From Colocasia esculenta (lineage: Eukaryota > Streptophyta > Magnoliopsida > Alismatales > Araceae): a stretch of DNA of 64,000 nucleotides. The notes below the pieces were generated by a model that worked only from the letters and a program-made list of their open reading frames with translations, had not been told where the DNA came from and did not search any database. The position numbers and the translations under genes are program-made. The stretch lies in assembly GCA_014218235.1 (NCBI GenBank), contig CM024763.1:86290244-86354243 (forward strand), in the 5' to 3' direction. Of the stretch, positions 47,560 through 57,347 are shown in pieces (within the stretch, counting starts at the first letter, position 1; each line of letters starts with the position of its first letter).

Positions 47560-48370
47560 ATGGATCTAAGGGGATATATGCCAGAAGGGCATTCAATGTA
47601 TAGACCTCCTTATTTTGATGGATCAAACTATACTTACTGAAAAACTCGTATGCAGGTTTTCTTAAGAGCTCAGAATCATCAAATCTGGAAGGTAGTGAAC
47701 AGTGGACCATATGAGCTCCTAGAGGATGAAGAAAAATGGACGACAGAGCAGGTCAAGAAGTCAAATGCTATTTGGAGTGCAATGAACATCATGCACTGCT
47801 CCCTTCGCCCTACGGAGTTTTCAAGAGTCTCCTCATGTGCAACTGCCAAAGAAGTATGGGATCGTCTAATGGTAATTTACGAAGGTACTTCTGAGATAAA
47901 GGAAACCAAACTCAATTTGTTAATCTCTGATTATGAAGCCTTTAAAATGGAAAATGAAGAAACCATCTCAGAGATGTATGGTAGGTTAACTCTTTTGACA
48001 AATGACTTGAAGAGTCTAGGAAAAACATTTACTGAATATGAACTTGTCAAAAAAATTCTTAGATCCTTAACTTCTATTTGGCATACAAAAGCTGCTGTAG
48101 TTCAAGAGTCTAGGAATTTGTCTACTATGACTGTTGATCAATTGATTGGCTCCTTAATGACATATGAGTTGGGTTTGAAAAGGACAGATAACGATGTTAA
48201 GAAAAAGAAGTCACTAGCACTTAAAGCAAGTCTTAGTGTGAAAGAATCAACTGAGGAAGAAGAATTTTCAAGCTCAGGTGACTCAAGTGAATCTGCCTTG
48301 CTTACAAGAAAATTCAGAAAGTTTTTAAGAAAGAAGGTAAAATATTTCTTAAAAAGAGACCTCAGGTAGA
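47560..48370 (+). pseudogene. T10 gag N-terminal part (UBN2 family)
   Basis: From the ATG: MYRPPYFDGSNYTY then TGA as codon 27, with a Met four codons on (MQVFLRAQNHQIWKVV). The conserved core is otherwise intact for ~235 codons: ATAKEVWDRLMVIYEGTS, TISEMYGRL, VKKILRSL and IGSLMTYELGLK. It ends near 48340-48370 in a frameshift, just before the first zinc knuckle (CYNCRKPGHVKPEC), which lies in another frame. Confidence 0.8.
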
Positions 48371-49150
48371 CAACTCTTCCAAACAGAAAAATTTTGCTAA
48401 CAAAAGTTTTAACAGAATTGTTTGTTACAATTGTAGAAAACCAGGACATGTCAAACCAGAATGCCCAGATGCTCAGAAGAAGATTCAACCAAAGTGGAAG
48501 AAAAATCAACCTAGATCTATGATAGGAACTTGGAGTGAAGAAGAAGAGGATGAGGAAGAAGAAAATTCAGAAGATGATGAGGATGAGAGCAAGATATGCT
48601 TGATGGCCAGGGAAAGCTTTAATGGTTCGGTAAATTCCAACTGTTCTCTCAATTCATGTTCTGACAGTGATAATGAGGAATTGCCTTATGATGAATTGAA
48701 AACTCTTTGTGAACATTTGTGTAAAAGAATAAAGAAAATAAAATCTGAAAATAAGCTTCTAAAACTTAAAATTCAGCCAAATGAAACCATGTTGGAAAGT
48801 TCACAAACCATTTCAAAAGAAAATGAAAATCTGAAATCTAAAGTTGAACAATTAAAGAAACAAATTGCAAACATGGCTTATGATCATCAAGTAAATGAAA
48901 AGCTTAAATAATTGGTTGAAGAAAATCATCATTTAAAAAAAAAAATTGAAAGCTTATTTTCTGATAGAACATTGAATATTGAATGCAATAGTTTAAAAAG
49001 GATGAATGACAAGCTTAAAGTTGAAAAAGAAAAATTGACAAACGAACATGAAGTTGCTGTGAATAAAAATCAAAATTCTGAAAAAAAAAATCACTGAATT
49101 AAACAAGACTGTTGAAGGTCAAAAATCTGCTTTGTCTAAATTTGTGTAGG
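48371..49150 (+). pseudogene. T10 gag middle part: zinc knuckle and coiled coil
   Basis: After the frameshift the knuckle CYNCRKPGHVKPEC is followed by an acidic stretch (SEEEEDEEEENSEDDEDES) and a Lys/Glu/Asn-rich coiled coil. The chain is broken by TAA at 48909-48911 and by an A-run slip near 49082. It corresponds to residues 1-300 of the open T9 frame at 38496, but is more decayed. Confidence 0.7.
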
Positions 49151-50105
49151 GTACAAACAATCTGAATAATCTTCTTAGAATGAAGGTTAACTTTCAAAAG
49201 GAAGGTTTAGGATATAACTCTGAAAATAAAAAGAATTTTGAAAATAAAACAAAAACCTCTTTTGTCAAAACTGTTGCTAACAAAAACTTCATTTCATCTA
49301 ATGAAAAACCAGTGAAAGTTCCTGTTCAGGAAAATGTTTAGAAACAAAAAGAGAAAATGAAGAAAAACACAACAAATAAAAAGAAACATGTGTTTACTAA
49401 AACCAGAAACAGAAAATTGAAAAACAAACAAGTTTCTACAAAGGTTCCCAACCTTCTTCATTAACTCAAAGTGCTCCAAGGCAAGCTTCAAATCTACATC
49501 ATGTTAGAAGCTACCAAAAGGTAAATGCTCCTCAAAGGAAAATGGGGTTCCAGCATAGGTACTCAAGCAAAGGTATGTACCAGGTAAGGAATTCTCAAAC
49601 TTGCTTTTATTGCAATAAACTTGGTCATCTTGCCAAACATTGCTGGAATAAAAATCAAAACTTCAATAAACTTGCCAAATCAGTCCAATGCTTCATATGT
49701 CATAAATTTGGTCACATTTCCAGAGATTGTTGGTACAGAAATGATTATTTTGTGCATGCTCCGAAATTCCATACTAATGCATATGTCAACACACATAAGA
49801 ATAGATATCATGGTCATACTGAAAATGTTCAGAAATTCAATGTGTATAGGCACAGAAATGCTGCACAAAATCATTCTATTTCTGCTTATATTAAAAATTA
49901 AAAAAATAAAAAATCTCACGAAAAAATAGATGCATTGAACAAGACAAAGAAGAAATCTGGAACTAATTCTGCTCATAGTTCTATTAATGAAAAAACTGCA
50001 TCTATAAAAAAATTAAAATCTATGTGGATTCAAAAACCATTGTTGAATTCTGACACTGGTTTCATTGCAGGACCCAAGGAAGTGTGGGTCCCAAAGGTAG
50101 CTTGA
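49151..50105 (+). pseudogene. T10 gag C-terminal part with two zinc knuckles
   Basis: Lys-rich remnants with several stops lead into an open stretch from 49542 holding CFYCNKLGHLAKHC and CFICHKFGHISRDC, both with all four zinc ligands. The gag-end motif GPKEVWVPK lies just before TGA at 50103-50105. Protease and integrase do not follow. Confidence 0.75.
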
Positions 50106-50410
50106 TCAGCAAGCTATTGAGCCTTGTAGCCACATTTTTCATCCAAAATCAAGTTAATGGCTATGCAAGGCAAGAAATGTTGGAGAACACAGGTAACATC
50201 TTTGAAAAAGAAATGAATACTGTTCAGGTAAAATCTCATTTTAGAATTAAATTGTTGGAGTTGGAATAACTTTTTAGATCTTTATTTGAACAATGGAAAA
50301 TTTGTTGTTACTGCCCCCAACAATAATTCATCTTAACTATAGATGTCATGTTTGTATCAAGTTGCTTGTAAAAAATTTATCCATGATTGGCAGTGCACAT
50401 TAACCTCCCT

Positions 50411-50517
50411 ATGACTTCTTGGTATATCAAATGGTGAAATGTGGAAGGACAAGTTATGCTTGTCTGAAAACTATCATTATGCGTGAGTAAAATACTCCGC
50501 CAAGTACCAAAAGTCAT
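50411..50517 (+). ncRNA. Structured module, T10 copy
   Basis: The best-paired copy. Closing stem ATGACTT (50411-50417) and TTGGTA (50419-50424) with TACCAA (50505-50510) and AAGTCAT (50511-50517): 13 pairs and one bulged C. P2 ATGGTG (50431-50436) with TATCAT (50472-50477). P3 GACAAG (50448-50453) with CTTGTC (50459-50464). P4 GAGTA (50485-50489) with TACTC (50493-50497), backed by GCG (50481-50483) with CGC (50498-50500). Confidence 0.65.
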
Positions 50518-51377
50518 GTTTTGCATAAAGCTAATTGTATGCATAATCATGTGTGAATTGATTGCAGATTTTTTCATTCCATGCACATGTTAAGGGGGAG
50601 AAATTTTGAAAAAGTGCAAAAATGTTCTTGCTGCTGCATTCTGAATGAGTTTTTCATGTCATGTGTCGACACACTGAAGATCATGTGTCGACACAACTTC
50701 GTCTAGTTTGTATTCAGAAATGCTATTCTTGAATCTGTCTTAAATGATGAATTGAGGGCAAATTATCTAAAAATTTGAAATTGTTATGGTGTTTTGATGA
50801 TGGTCATATTGCATGAAATAAAGCAATCATGTTCACTCTCTTGAATCTCAATCATCAACACTTTGAATGATATTTGATCAGAATTTCTCATACTTTTGTT
50901 CTCATTTGGAATGAACTCACACATCTTTGCTCTGTGTGAAGGATTCAATTGCAGAATCAATTCTTGGCTTATTCTTCATCTCTTCATGTTTCATTCAAAT
51001 CAATTCAAGGTTCCTGTGATATTTTTATATGAGAAATAAAATTTTAAATATCTGAAATATTTGTGCTCTTGGATTAAACGTGAAGATGAAAAATAAGACT
51101 ATGAGTAATGTGTCTATCTTTATCCTCAAAACTCATTTTAGATTTTTATTGCAAAACACTTTAAGTAGACACTTGAGTAGTCTTGAATTTTATATCACAT
51201 GAAATTCTGAAGTTTTGTTTTTAAAAAATGTTAAGAATGATATCTTAACAACTCAAGACCATGATCTCTTAAGGGAAAAGCTACTTGTCACCTAATGAAA
51301 AGTAATGAAAGTTCTGAAAGAAAAATTTCAAGAAAAAGAAAGATTTTAAGGAAAATTGCAGAGCAATGATTAGTACA

Positions 51378-51540
51378 CTGAGTAACCAGGTTATTCCACC
51401 TGAGACGTGGTTGAACTTGAGTCAAAAGGTGTGCTAAGTTATCTATGTTTAAAAAGAAGCAAACAAATGGTTAACATGCCTAGTAGTCAGGCACTCTTGC
51501 ACTGCGTAAGTGTGTGTGCTTGCACAGAAAAGCATGAATT
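51378..51540 (+). other. Duplicated hairpin segment, T10
   Basis: Matches the T9 pair at 42245-42408. Segment 1 has CCAC (51396-51399) with GTGG (51407-51410), where T9 has TCAC with GTGA and the same 7-nt loop length. Segment 2 has CACT (51500-51503) with AGTG (51509-51512) and TGTGC (51515-51519) with GCACA (51522-51526). Confidence 0.55.
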
Positions 51541-52525
51541 TAATCTTCTTTGTTAATTTCCTGAAATATCTCAAATGAAAGAAATAATCAGAAAAAGAAA
51601 AAGGTGTGCAAAGTGTAGCTAACCTAAAATAGAGTTCATGTTGTTCAAGAATGTTAAATTGTTATTCTACATTGTGTTAAGATCAAAACCTTGATTTTCT
51701 AATGATATACACTCTTGACAACTCAATTTAGATCACAAAAATCATGTCACATTTGTAAATAAAATTTATGAAGTGATTCTTGATGATAAAGAACTGTCAT
51801 AAAAACTCACTCAAAAATCATCTTTATTTTTAACCCTTGCTATACAATACGAAAGGTACAATTATTTTATTTTTCATATACTAAAATCATTGTGTACCTT
51901 GATACCTTCATGATCCCTTCAAAATCAAATTGTTTGTGCTCCTAGTAATACAATCTCTTGTTCAGGGGGAGCAACTTTTTGTTGAACTCTGGTTTTATGC
52001 CCCAATTAATTAGTTTCATCACTTCTATTAGTTTCACATCATTTCTATTGATCCCTATTCAGTTGGAAGTGGACAACTCCAATACTGTCAAAGGGGGAGA
52101 GTGTTTCACTTAGGGGGAGAATTCTACATATTTGTGAGATTTATGAGACCTCTAGTCATATTCTTGATATTGGGGGCTATTGGTTTTAATGGGAGAAAAC
52201 TTAAAAAGGGGAGTGATTCAAATTGCATTGCATGTGCCTTTTGTTGAGCAACTATCCCTAAAAAATTTAAAGAGTTTTATAAATTTCTATGAATATTATT
52301 TTTGCTATGACAAATCTTTAAATATATTTTATACCAAATATATCACAAAAAATTGCATACAAGAAAAACTCATGAACACTCAAAAGTTTCTAAGGCCACA
52401 AACCTCTCCTATAGCCTACTACATCCGACTACTATATTAAACTGCTAAATCCGACTCCTTTAGAATCTCAGCCATATATCATCCAAAATTTTCTAAGTCC
52501 GCGTCCTTATTCTGCATTCGATTGA

Positions 52526-52800
52526 TAACATTCGACTCATACAGCCGAATGTTTCCTTACTCTATATTCGACTCTCATACATTGCATAACATTCGACTCA
52601 TACAACCGAATGTTACCTACTCTGTATTCGACTCATACAGCCGAATGTTACCTACTCTGTATTCGACTCATACAGCCGAATGTCTTTACTCTGCATTCGA
52701 TTGATAACTTCGACTCATACAGCTGAATGTCTTCTCTGTATTCGACTCATATAGCCGAATGTCTTTACTTTGCATTCGATTGATAACTTCGACTCACACA
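52526..52800 (+). promoter_or_regulatory. ATTCGACT ... CGAATG inverted-repeat array in T11 U3
   Basis: Six or so units ~35 bp apart. The best is TAACATTCG (52587-52595) facing CGAATGTTA (52607-52615), 9 perfect pairs around ACTCATACAAC. Most other units keep the CATTCG/CGAATG pairing. Could be protein-binding sites or a structured region; inferred. Confidence 0.65.
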
Positions 52801-52944
52801 GCGTTCTTCCCTAAAGTCGAATCACTTGACTTTTCTTTAGAATCGAATCATTCTTATTTTCTCAGTCGAATCATCTATTTCTATACATTCGACTACACTG
52901 ACAGAGGTACTTGTACTTTACCTTTTCACTATCAGTTCTGCATC

Positions 52945-52947
<3 letters not shown>

Positions 52948-52982
<35 letters not shown>
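52948..52982. repeat. (TA)n microsatellite
   Basis: About 17 AT units in the T11 LTR; prone to slippage. Confidence 0.95.
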
Positions 52983-52984
<2 letters not shown>

Positions 52985-53644
52985 CAAGTCCATCCTGATT
53001 CTGATATATCCTGAGTTTAATTTGGTTATAAAAAGCTTGTTATATGAATTTCTTACTGAAGCCTCAAAAATATTATTTAATATTTCTCTGACAGGATATG
53101 ACTTGTCATTCTTAAAACATTCATCCTGTGCAAAACCTGTTTGTGAAATGTCTTTTTGAAATCTTTTAGTCTTGATGCTCTTGCTTTACTTTAGCATTCA
53201 CAAGACACAAAGCATTTATGTAAATCTCAGATGCATGGCATCTGACCATCTCACCTACCACTGACAGACCCATGCTTTACCTTTTTGTCTGTCTACTTTA
53301 TTTATTTATTGAAAAGCTTGTGGGATACTAGGTTCCATATCCTGTGCTGTACTCACTGACTCACCTACCACAAGGGTATGGAGATGCGTTTCTCCTTTGT
53401 CTTGTCCTTTCAGCAGGCATTAATTGAGCATGTGTTTAGCATGTCTCTCTCTCAGCTATGTTCTGTAAGAGCTTATCTTCTAGCTATGGACAAACTGAAG
53501 ACCTTGGGAAAATGCAATTTTGAAGACCTACTGGACAAATTCTTCAAGATCCAAAGGATCCTAGAAATTCTCTTCAAATGGCCAAATTGCGAACGGTCAC
53601 CAAGCTCCAACGGTCATCTTCTCAAATGGCTAGATTTTGAAGTC

Positions 53645-53652
53645 TATAAAAG
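53645..53652 (+). promoter_or_regulatory. TATA box of the T11 LTR
   Basis: TATAAAAG in GTCTATAAAAGGAGC, about 735 bp upstream of the PBS; transcription would begin near 53675. Confidence 0.75.
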
Positions 53653-54008
53653 GAGCTCAAGAGGAAAGGAAAGAAGGCATGCATGAAGAATCGAATGCAA
53701 GTCTGCATCTCTTGAGAAAAGCATCATTCAAATCTTTCAAGCTCTTTCTCAAGCTTTCCTGCTAGCCAATCTGAGAGCTTCCTTCTGTTAGAATTCTCTT
53801 TCGAGAAACTCTGTTGGGTGGCAACTGTAATTGTCATTATTCTTCAAGTCCACCCTTATTGCTTCAGATAGGATTCAGTTTTTATCTTTTGATCTTTTTA
53901 TCCTTCTGAAGTCAGTGTGTGTTTGTGCTCAGACTTGAGGCAAACACACAAGTGTTTTAATCTCCTCTACTCTTTGTAATTTTTCTGCAGAAGTTAGTTT
54001 CTGCATTT

Positions 54009-54132
54009 GCCCCTCCTGAGAAGGGAAGGCCTTGTGAAAGGCAGTCTTTGTACCCCTATTTAGGGAAGACTTGCTTGGAAGCAAGTGGGTTTGTAATTCC
54101 TCTCAAGGGTGAGAGAAGGCCAATTTGTTGGC
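54009..54132 (+). other. U5 hairpin cluster of T11
   Basis: GCCTT with AAGGC near 54029-54042; CCCTA with TAGGG near 54054-54065; CTTGCTT (54070-54076) with AAGCAAG (54079-54085); CTCTC with GAGAG near 54100-54115; GCCAA (54119-54123) with TTGGC (54128-54132). Same place in the LTR as the T9 and T10 arrays. Here each hairpin has its own sequence. Confidence 0.65.
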
Positions 54133-54388
54133 AGTTAGTGGAAATTTCAAGTGGTTGACTTGAGGACTGGATATAGGACTTCCATGTGAGAAGGGCCGAA
54201 CCAGGATAAAATCCTTGTGCATTTCTTTGTGTGATTGTTTCCGCCAAGTACACACTTGAATCACACACATCACACTAAATACTAACCTGTCTATTTAGTG
54301 CTGTGTTTTTCAGAAGAAAAATTTTAAGATAAAAAGTCCTATTCACCCCCCCTCTAGGACTGTTTGTTAGCCATTTCGATCCAACAAG

Positions 54389-54400
54389 TGGTATCAGAGC
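54389..54400 (+). other. Primer-binding site of T11
   Basis: TGGTATCAGAGC, perfect initiator tRNA-Met match. Confidence 0.9.
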
Positions 54401-54438
54401 GAGGTCTTCTCAGAAGAATCTAAGAGATTTGAGAAGAA

Positions 54439-55830
54439 ATGGCATCCGAATCTCACAACTATGAAGGTCAATCAGTCACAAGGCCACCCTTCTTTGATGG
54501 TGAAGATTATCAATATTGGAAGATGAGGATGGAATGCTTCATCAGAGGTACTGACTTCGACCTATGGAAGGTAATTGAACAAGGTGATTTTCAAGTCCTT
54601 GCAGAATCCTCTTATGGTGCTCTTTCAATTGCAGACAAAAGAAATATGTCTTTAAATTTCAAAGCAAAAAATTATCTTTGCTATGCTTTATCGAAAAGAG
54701 AGTTTAATAGACTTTCAGCATGTAAAACAGCAAAAGAAATGTGGGATAAATTACAAGTAACATATGAAGGCACAGATAGGGTTAAACAAACTAGAATAGA
54801 TATACTTGTATCTCAATATGAATAGTTTAAAATGCTCCCAAATGAAAATATAACTCAAATGTACAATAGATTTTCAAATATAATTGTAGGATTAAGTGCT
54901 TTAGAGAAAGTCCTAACCAATGAAGAAACAGTAAGAAAAATCTTAAGATCTCTAACAAATGTCTGGACTCCTAAAGTTACAGCCATAGAGGAAGCCCATG
55001 ATTTAACACAATTATCTATTGATAAATTAATAGGATCCCTTATGGCTCATGAAATTAATATGGAAAGATTCTCTGAAAATTCTTCAAAAAAGAAAATATC
55101 AAATGCTTTGAAGATTGCAAACTCCTCCTCATCTGAAGATTCAAAAGAAAAATCAGATGAGAGTGATGATGAGGCAATGCTCTCAAGAAAGTTGCAGAGA
55201 ATTCTAGCAAAGAAAAAGAAGTTTGGGTCGAAGAGGTTCTTCAAGAAGGAAAAGAAGAAGGAACCTACTTGCTATGAATGCAATCAGCCAGGACACTACA
55301 AGTCTGAATGTCCCAGGCTCAAGAAGAAGGACCAAGTAGAAAAATCAGAAAAGAAGAAGGGAAAATAAAAGAAATTCAGAAAGTTCAAAAAGAAGGCAAT
55401 GGCAGCAACATGGGACAATGAAGAAGGAACCAGTTCAGAATCCTCCAGCTCAGAATCCGAAGAAGAAGAGAAGGCAAATCTAGCCCTCATGGCAGGGCTA
55501 GAGCAGGTAAACTCAGAAACCTCCTTTACTTCATGTTCTGAATCCGATTCTGATAGCCTTGAAGATGCCTTCAATGAACTTTATGAAAAATATAAGACAG
55601 TAGTAAAATAAATAAAAATAGTTAAGCTAAATCTATTGAACCAAGAAAAAGCTAACACCTTTCTTAAAAATGAAACAGAAAGATTAAACAAAAGTTTAAG
55701 TGAAACAAAAAGAACTAATGAATTACTATGTGAAGACTTAAAAAATAAAAATAGTAAAATCCTGGAAATTGAATCAAATCTTAAGGAACTTAAAATGAAG
55801 AAAAATTTCAAGAAGAAAATAATTATCTAA
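54439..55830 (+). pseudogene. T11 gag (UBN2 and CCHC knuckle, coiled coil)
   Basis: Capsid and RNA-binding protein. From the ATG: PPFFDGEDYQYWKMRMECF with Trp intact at codon 27, then CKTAKEMWDKLQVTYEGT. A TAG follows SQYE, then the core continues with VRKILRSL and IGSLMAHEI. A knuckle CYECNQPGHYKSEC lies near 55270-55315, followed by an acidic Ser/Glu-rich part and a coiled coil. Stops at 54823, 55366, 55608 and 55828 are all in one frame, so only point changes, not shifts, break it up to there. Confidence 0.85.
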
Positions 55831-56216
55831 AAGCCACTATTGAAAAAATTTCCAACTGTAAAACCTCACTGTTTGTTAGAATCAAAGGAGCTACGTCAGG
55901 AAAGAAGAAGTATGGATTAGGATATACACCTCCACCAAACGAAGAAGAAATTATTAGACCACAAGTATATCCAACTCCTAAGTTTGTAGCAGAAAAAGAA
56001 ATCAAAAATTCAAAAAGGGTAAATCAGTAGGTCTATAAACAAAGACAGAAATTCAGCAACAATACACATAAGAAAAATTCCTTTGATTTGTGTTGTACTC
56101 ATTGTAACCAATTAGGACACACTGTCAGCACATGCACCACTAGATATTTTAGATGGATTCCTAAAACTAACCATCAAGGACCCAAGAAAATTTGGGTACC
56201 AAAAGTTACAGTTTAG
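55831..56216 (+). pseudogene. T11 gag tail with second knuckle
   Basis: After a frameshift, LGYTPPPNEEEI leads to CTHCNQLGHTVSTC and the gag-end motif GPKKIWVPK. It ends with TAG at 56214-56216. The next codons, in the same frame, open the protease, so gag and pol are separated here only by this stop. It may be a mutation or a readthrough stop. Confidence 0.7.
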
Positions 56217-57347
56217 CTTTGTTTGCAGGGTCGGCTAAGGGCATCCAAATGGTATTTGGATAGTGGATGCTCAAGACACATGACAGGAGATAGGAAGCTT
56301 TTCACAAGTTTTAGAGAAGAAACTAGTCAAGTAACTTATGGAGATAATGGAAAAGGAAAAGTGCTAGGATGTGGAACAATTGGTACTAAAGAAAAGAACC
56401 TAATTGAAGATGTCATGTATGTAGAAGGTTTGAAGCACAATCTGATTAGTATTAGTCAATTATGTGATAAAGGGCATTTGGTAAGTTTTCAGAATGATAA
56501 GTGTATAATTCAGAAGGATAACAAGACAGTTTTTGAAGCATAAAGAATGAAGAATTTGTATACATTGCAACTAGCAGAATTAAAAGAAGTAAATTTATGC
56601 TTGGCTACTACCAAAAGTAATGAGTCTGATTTGTGGCATAGAAGACTTGGTCATGCTAGCGCTTCAGTGATCAAGAAATTAATAAGGCATGATTTAGTTG
56701 AAGGTCTTCCCAAAATGAAGCTCAAGAAGTATGGAATATGCTCAGCCTGTGCAAAAAGAAAGCAAACCAAGACCTCTTTTCAGTCCAAAACAATTGTTAC
56801 AACTTCCAAACCTTTGGAGCTAATTCACATGGATTTGTTTGGACCAATGAGGACAGTGAGTCTTGGTGGAAAAATCTATGGCTATGTGTTAGTTGATGAC
56901 TACTCAAGATACACTTGGGTATCCTTTTTGGAAGCCAAATCTGAAGCTTTTCAAGCATTTCTGAAGTTTAGCAGAATAGTTCAAAAAAATCAGAAATTTC
57001 AGATTACCAGTATTAGATCTGATCATGGTGGTGAGTTCAAGAATGAAGATTTTCTGGAGTTCTGTGAAGAAAATGGAATTGAACACAACTTCTCAGCTCC
57101 AAGAACTCCTCAACAGAATGGAGTAGTAGAAAGAAAGAACAGAACACTGCTAGATATGGCCAGAACAATGCTAAATGAATATAATTTGCCAAAGTACTTC
57201 TGGGCAGAAGCAGTAAATACAACATGCTACATAATTAACCGATGTATGATCAGACCCATTCTGAAGAAAACACCATATGAGCTGTACAAGGATAAAAAGC
57301 CCAATATCAGCCATCTCAGACCTTTGGATGTAAGTGCTTCATCTTAA
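56217..57347 (+). pseudogene. T11 protease and integrase
   Basis: Protease active site in WYLDSGCSRHMTG (56250-56290). After a TAA at ~56541 the integrase shows its zinc finger (LWHRRLGHAS, then CSACAKRK) and all three catalytic residues: D in HMDLFGPM, D in RSDHGGEFKN and E in QQNGVVERKNRTL. The integrase before RT order defines Ty1/copia. The frame breaks at 57320-57347 by a one-base loss in the motif that normally reads HLRPFGC. Confidence 0.88.

Larger units (their letters stand above)
45447..52241 (+). mobile_element. T10: gag-only Ty1/copia element, related to T9, right end lost
   Basis: Starts TGTTGAGTTGTG inside T8 protease. It has a 2,051-bp 5' LTR, a perfect tRNA-Met PBS, gag with coiled coil and knuckles, and a 2.1-kb non-coding 3' region with the same module types as T9. 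No pol. The 3' LTR is not present: sequence matching the area just before a polypurine tract passes into the T11 LTR near 52242. The last ~70 bp and that boundary are approximate. No second target duplication (left flank GCCTC) could be found. Confidence 0.75.
50106..52241 (+). mobile_element. T10 3' non-coding region
   Basis: Same order of parts as T9: one structured module, a GGGGGAG tract followed by AAATTTTGAAAAAGTGC (50593; near identical at 41396), two GTGTCGACAC palindromes near 50660-50690, the ACTGAGTAACCAGG hairpin pair, then more GGGGGAG tracts (51965, 52090, 52113). No coding signal in any frame. Confidence 0.65.
52242..54386 (+). repeat. T11 5' LTR (left end approximate)
   Basis: Ends TTCGATCCAACA two bases before the PBS, like T9 and T10. 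Contains the ATTCGACT/CGAATG array, a (TA)n run, a TATA box at 53645 and a U5 hairpin cluster, then CCGAACCAGGATAAAATCC matching the ACCACCTAAAAA block of its relatives. Confidence 0.7.

Noticed and set aside
40399..50517. The 107-nt module as a tRNA gene or tRNA-derived SINE
   Set aside because: No B-box (GGTTCGA), no 7-bp acceptor with CCA, no A-rich tail and no target duplications around the copies. The closing stem is too long and the branching is different.
52242..52260. An exact T10/T11 boundary, and 51980 as an alternative T11 LTR start
   Set aside because: Sequence from 51980 to about 52200 still resembles the G-rich tract region that precedes the T9 right LTR, so it more likely belongs to T10. 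52242 was kept as an approximate start only.
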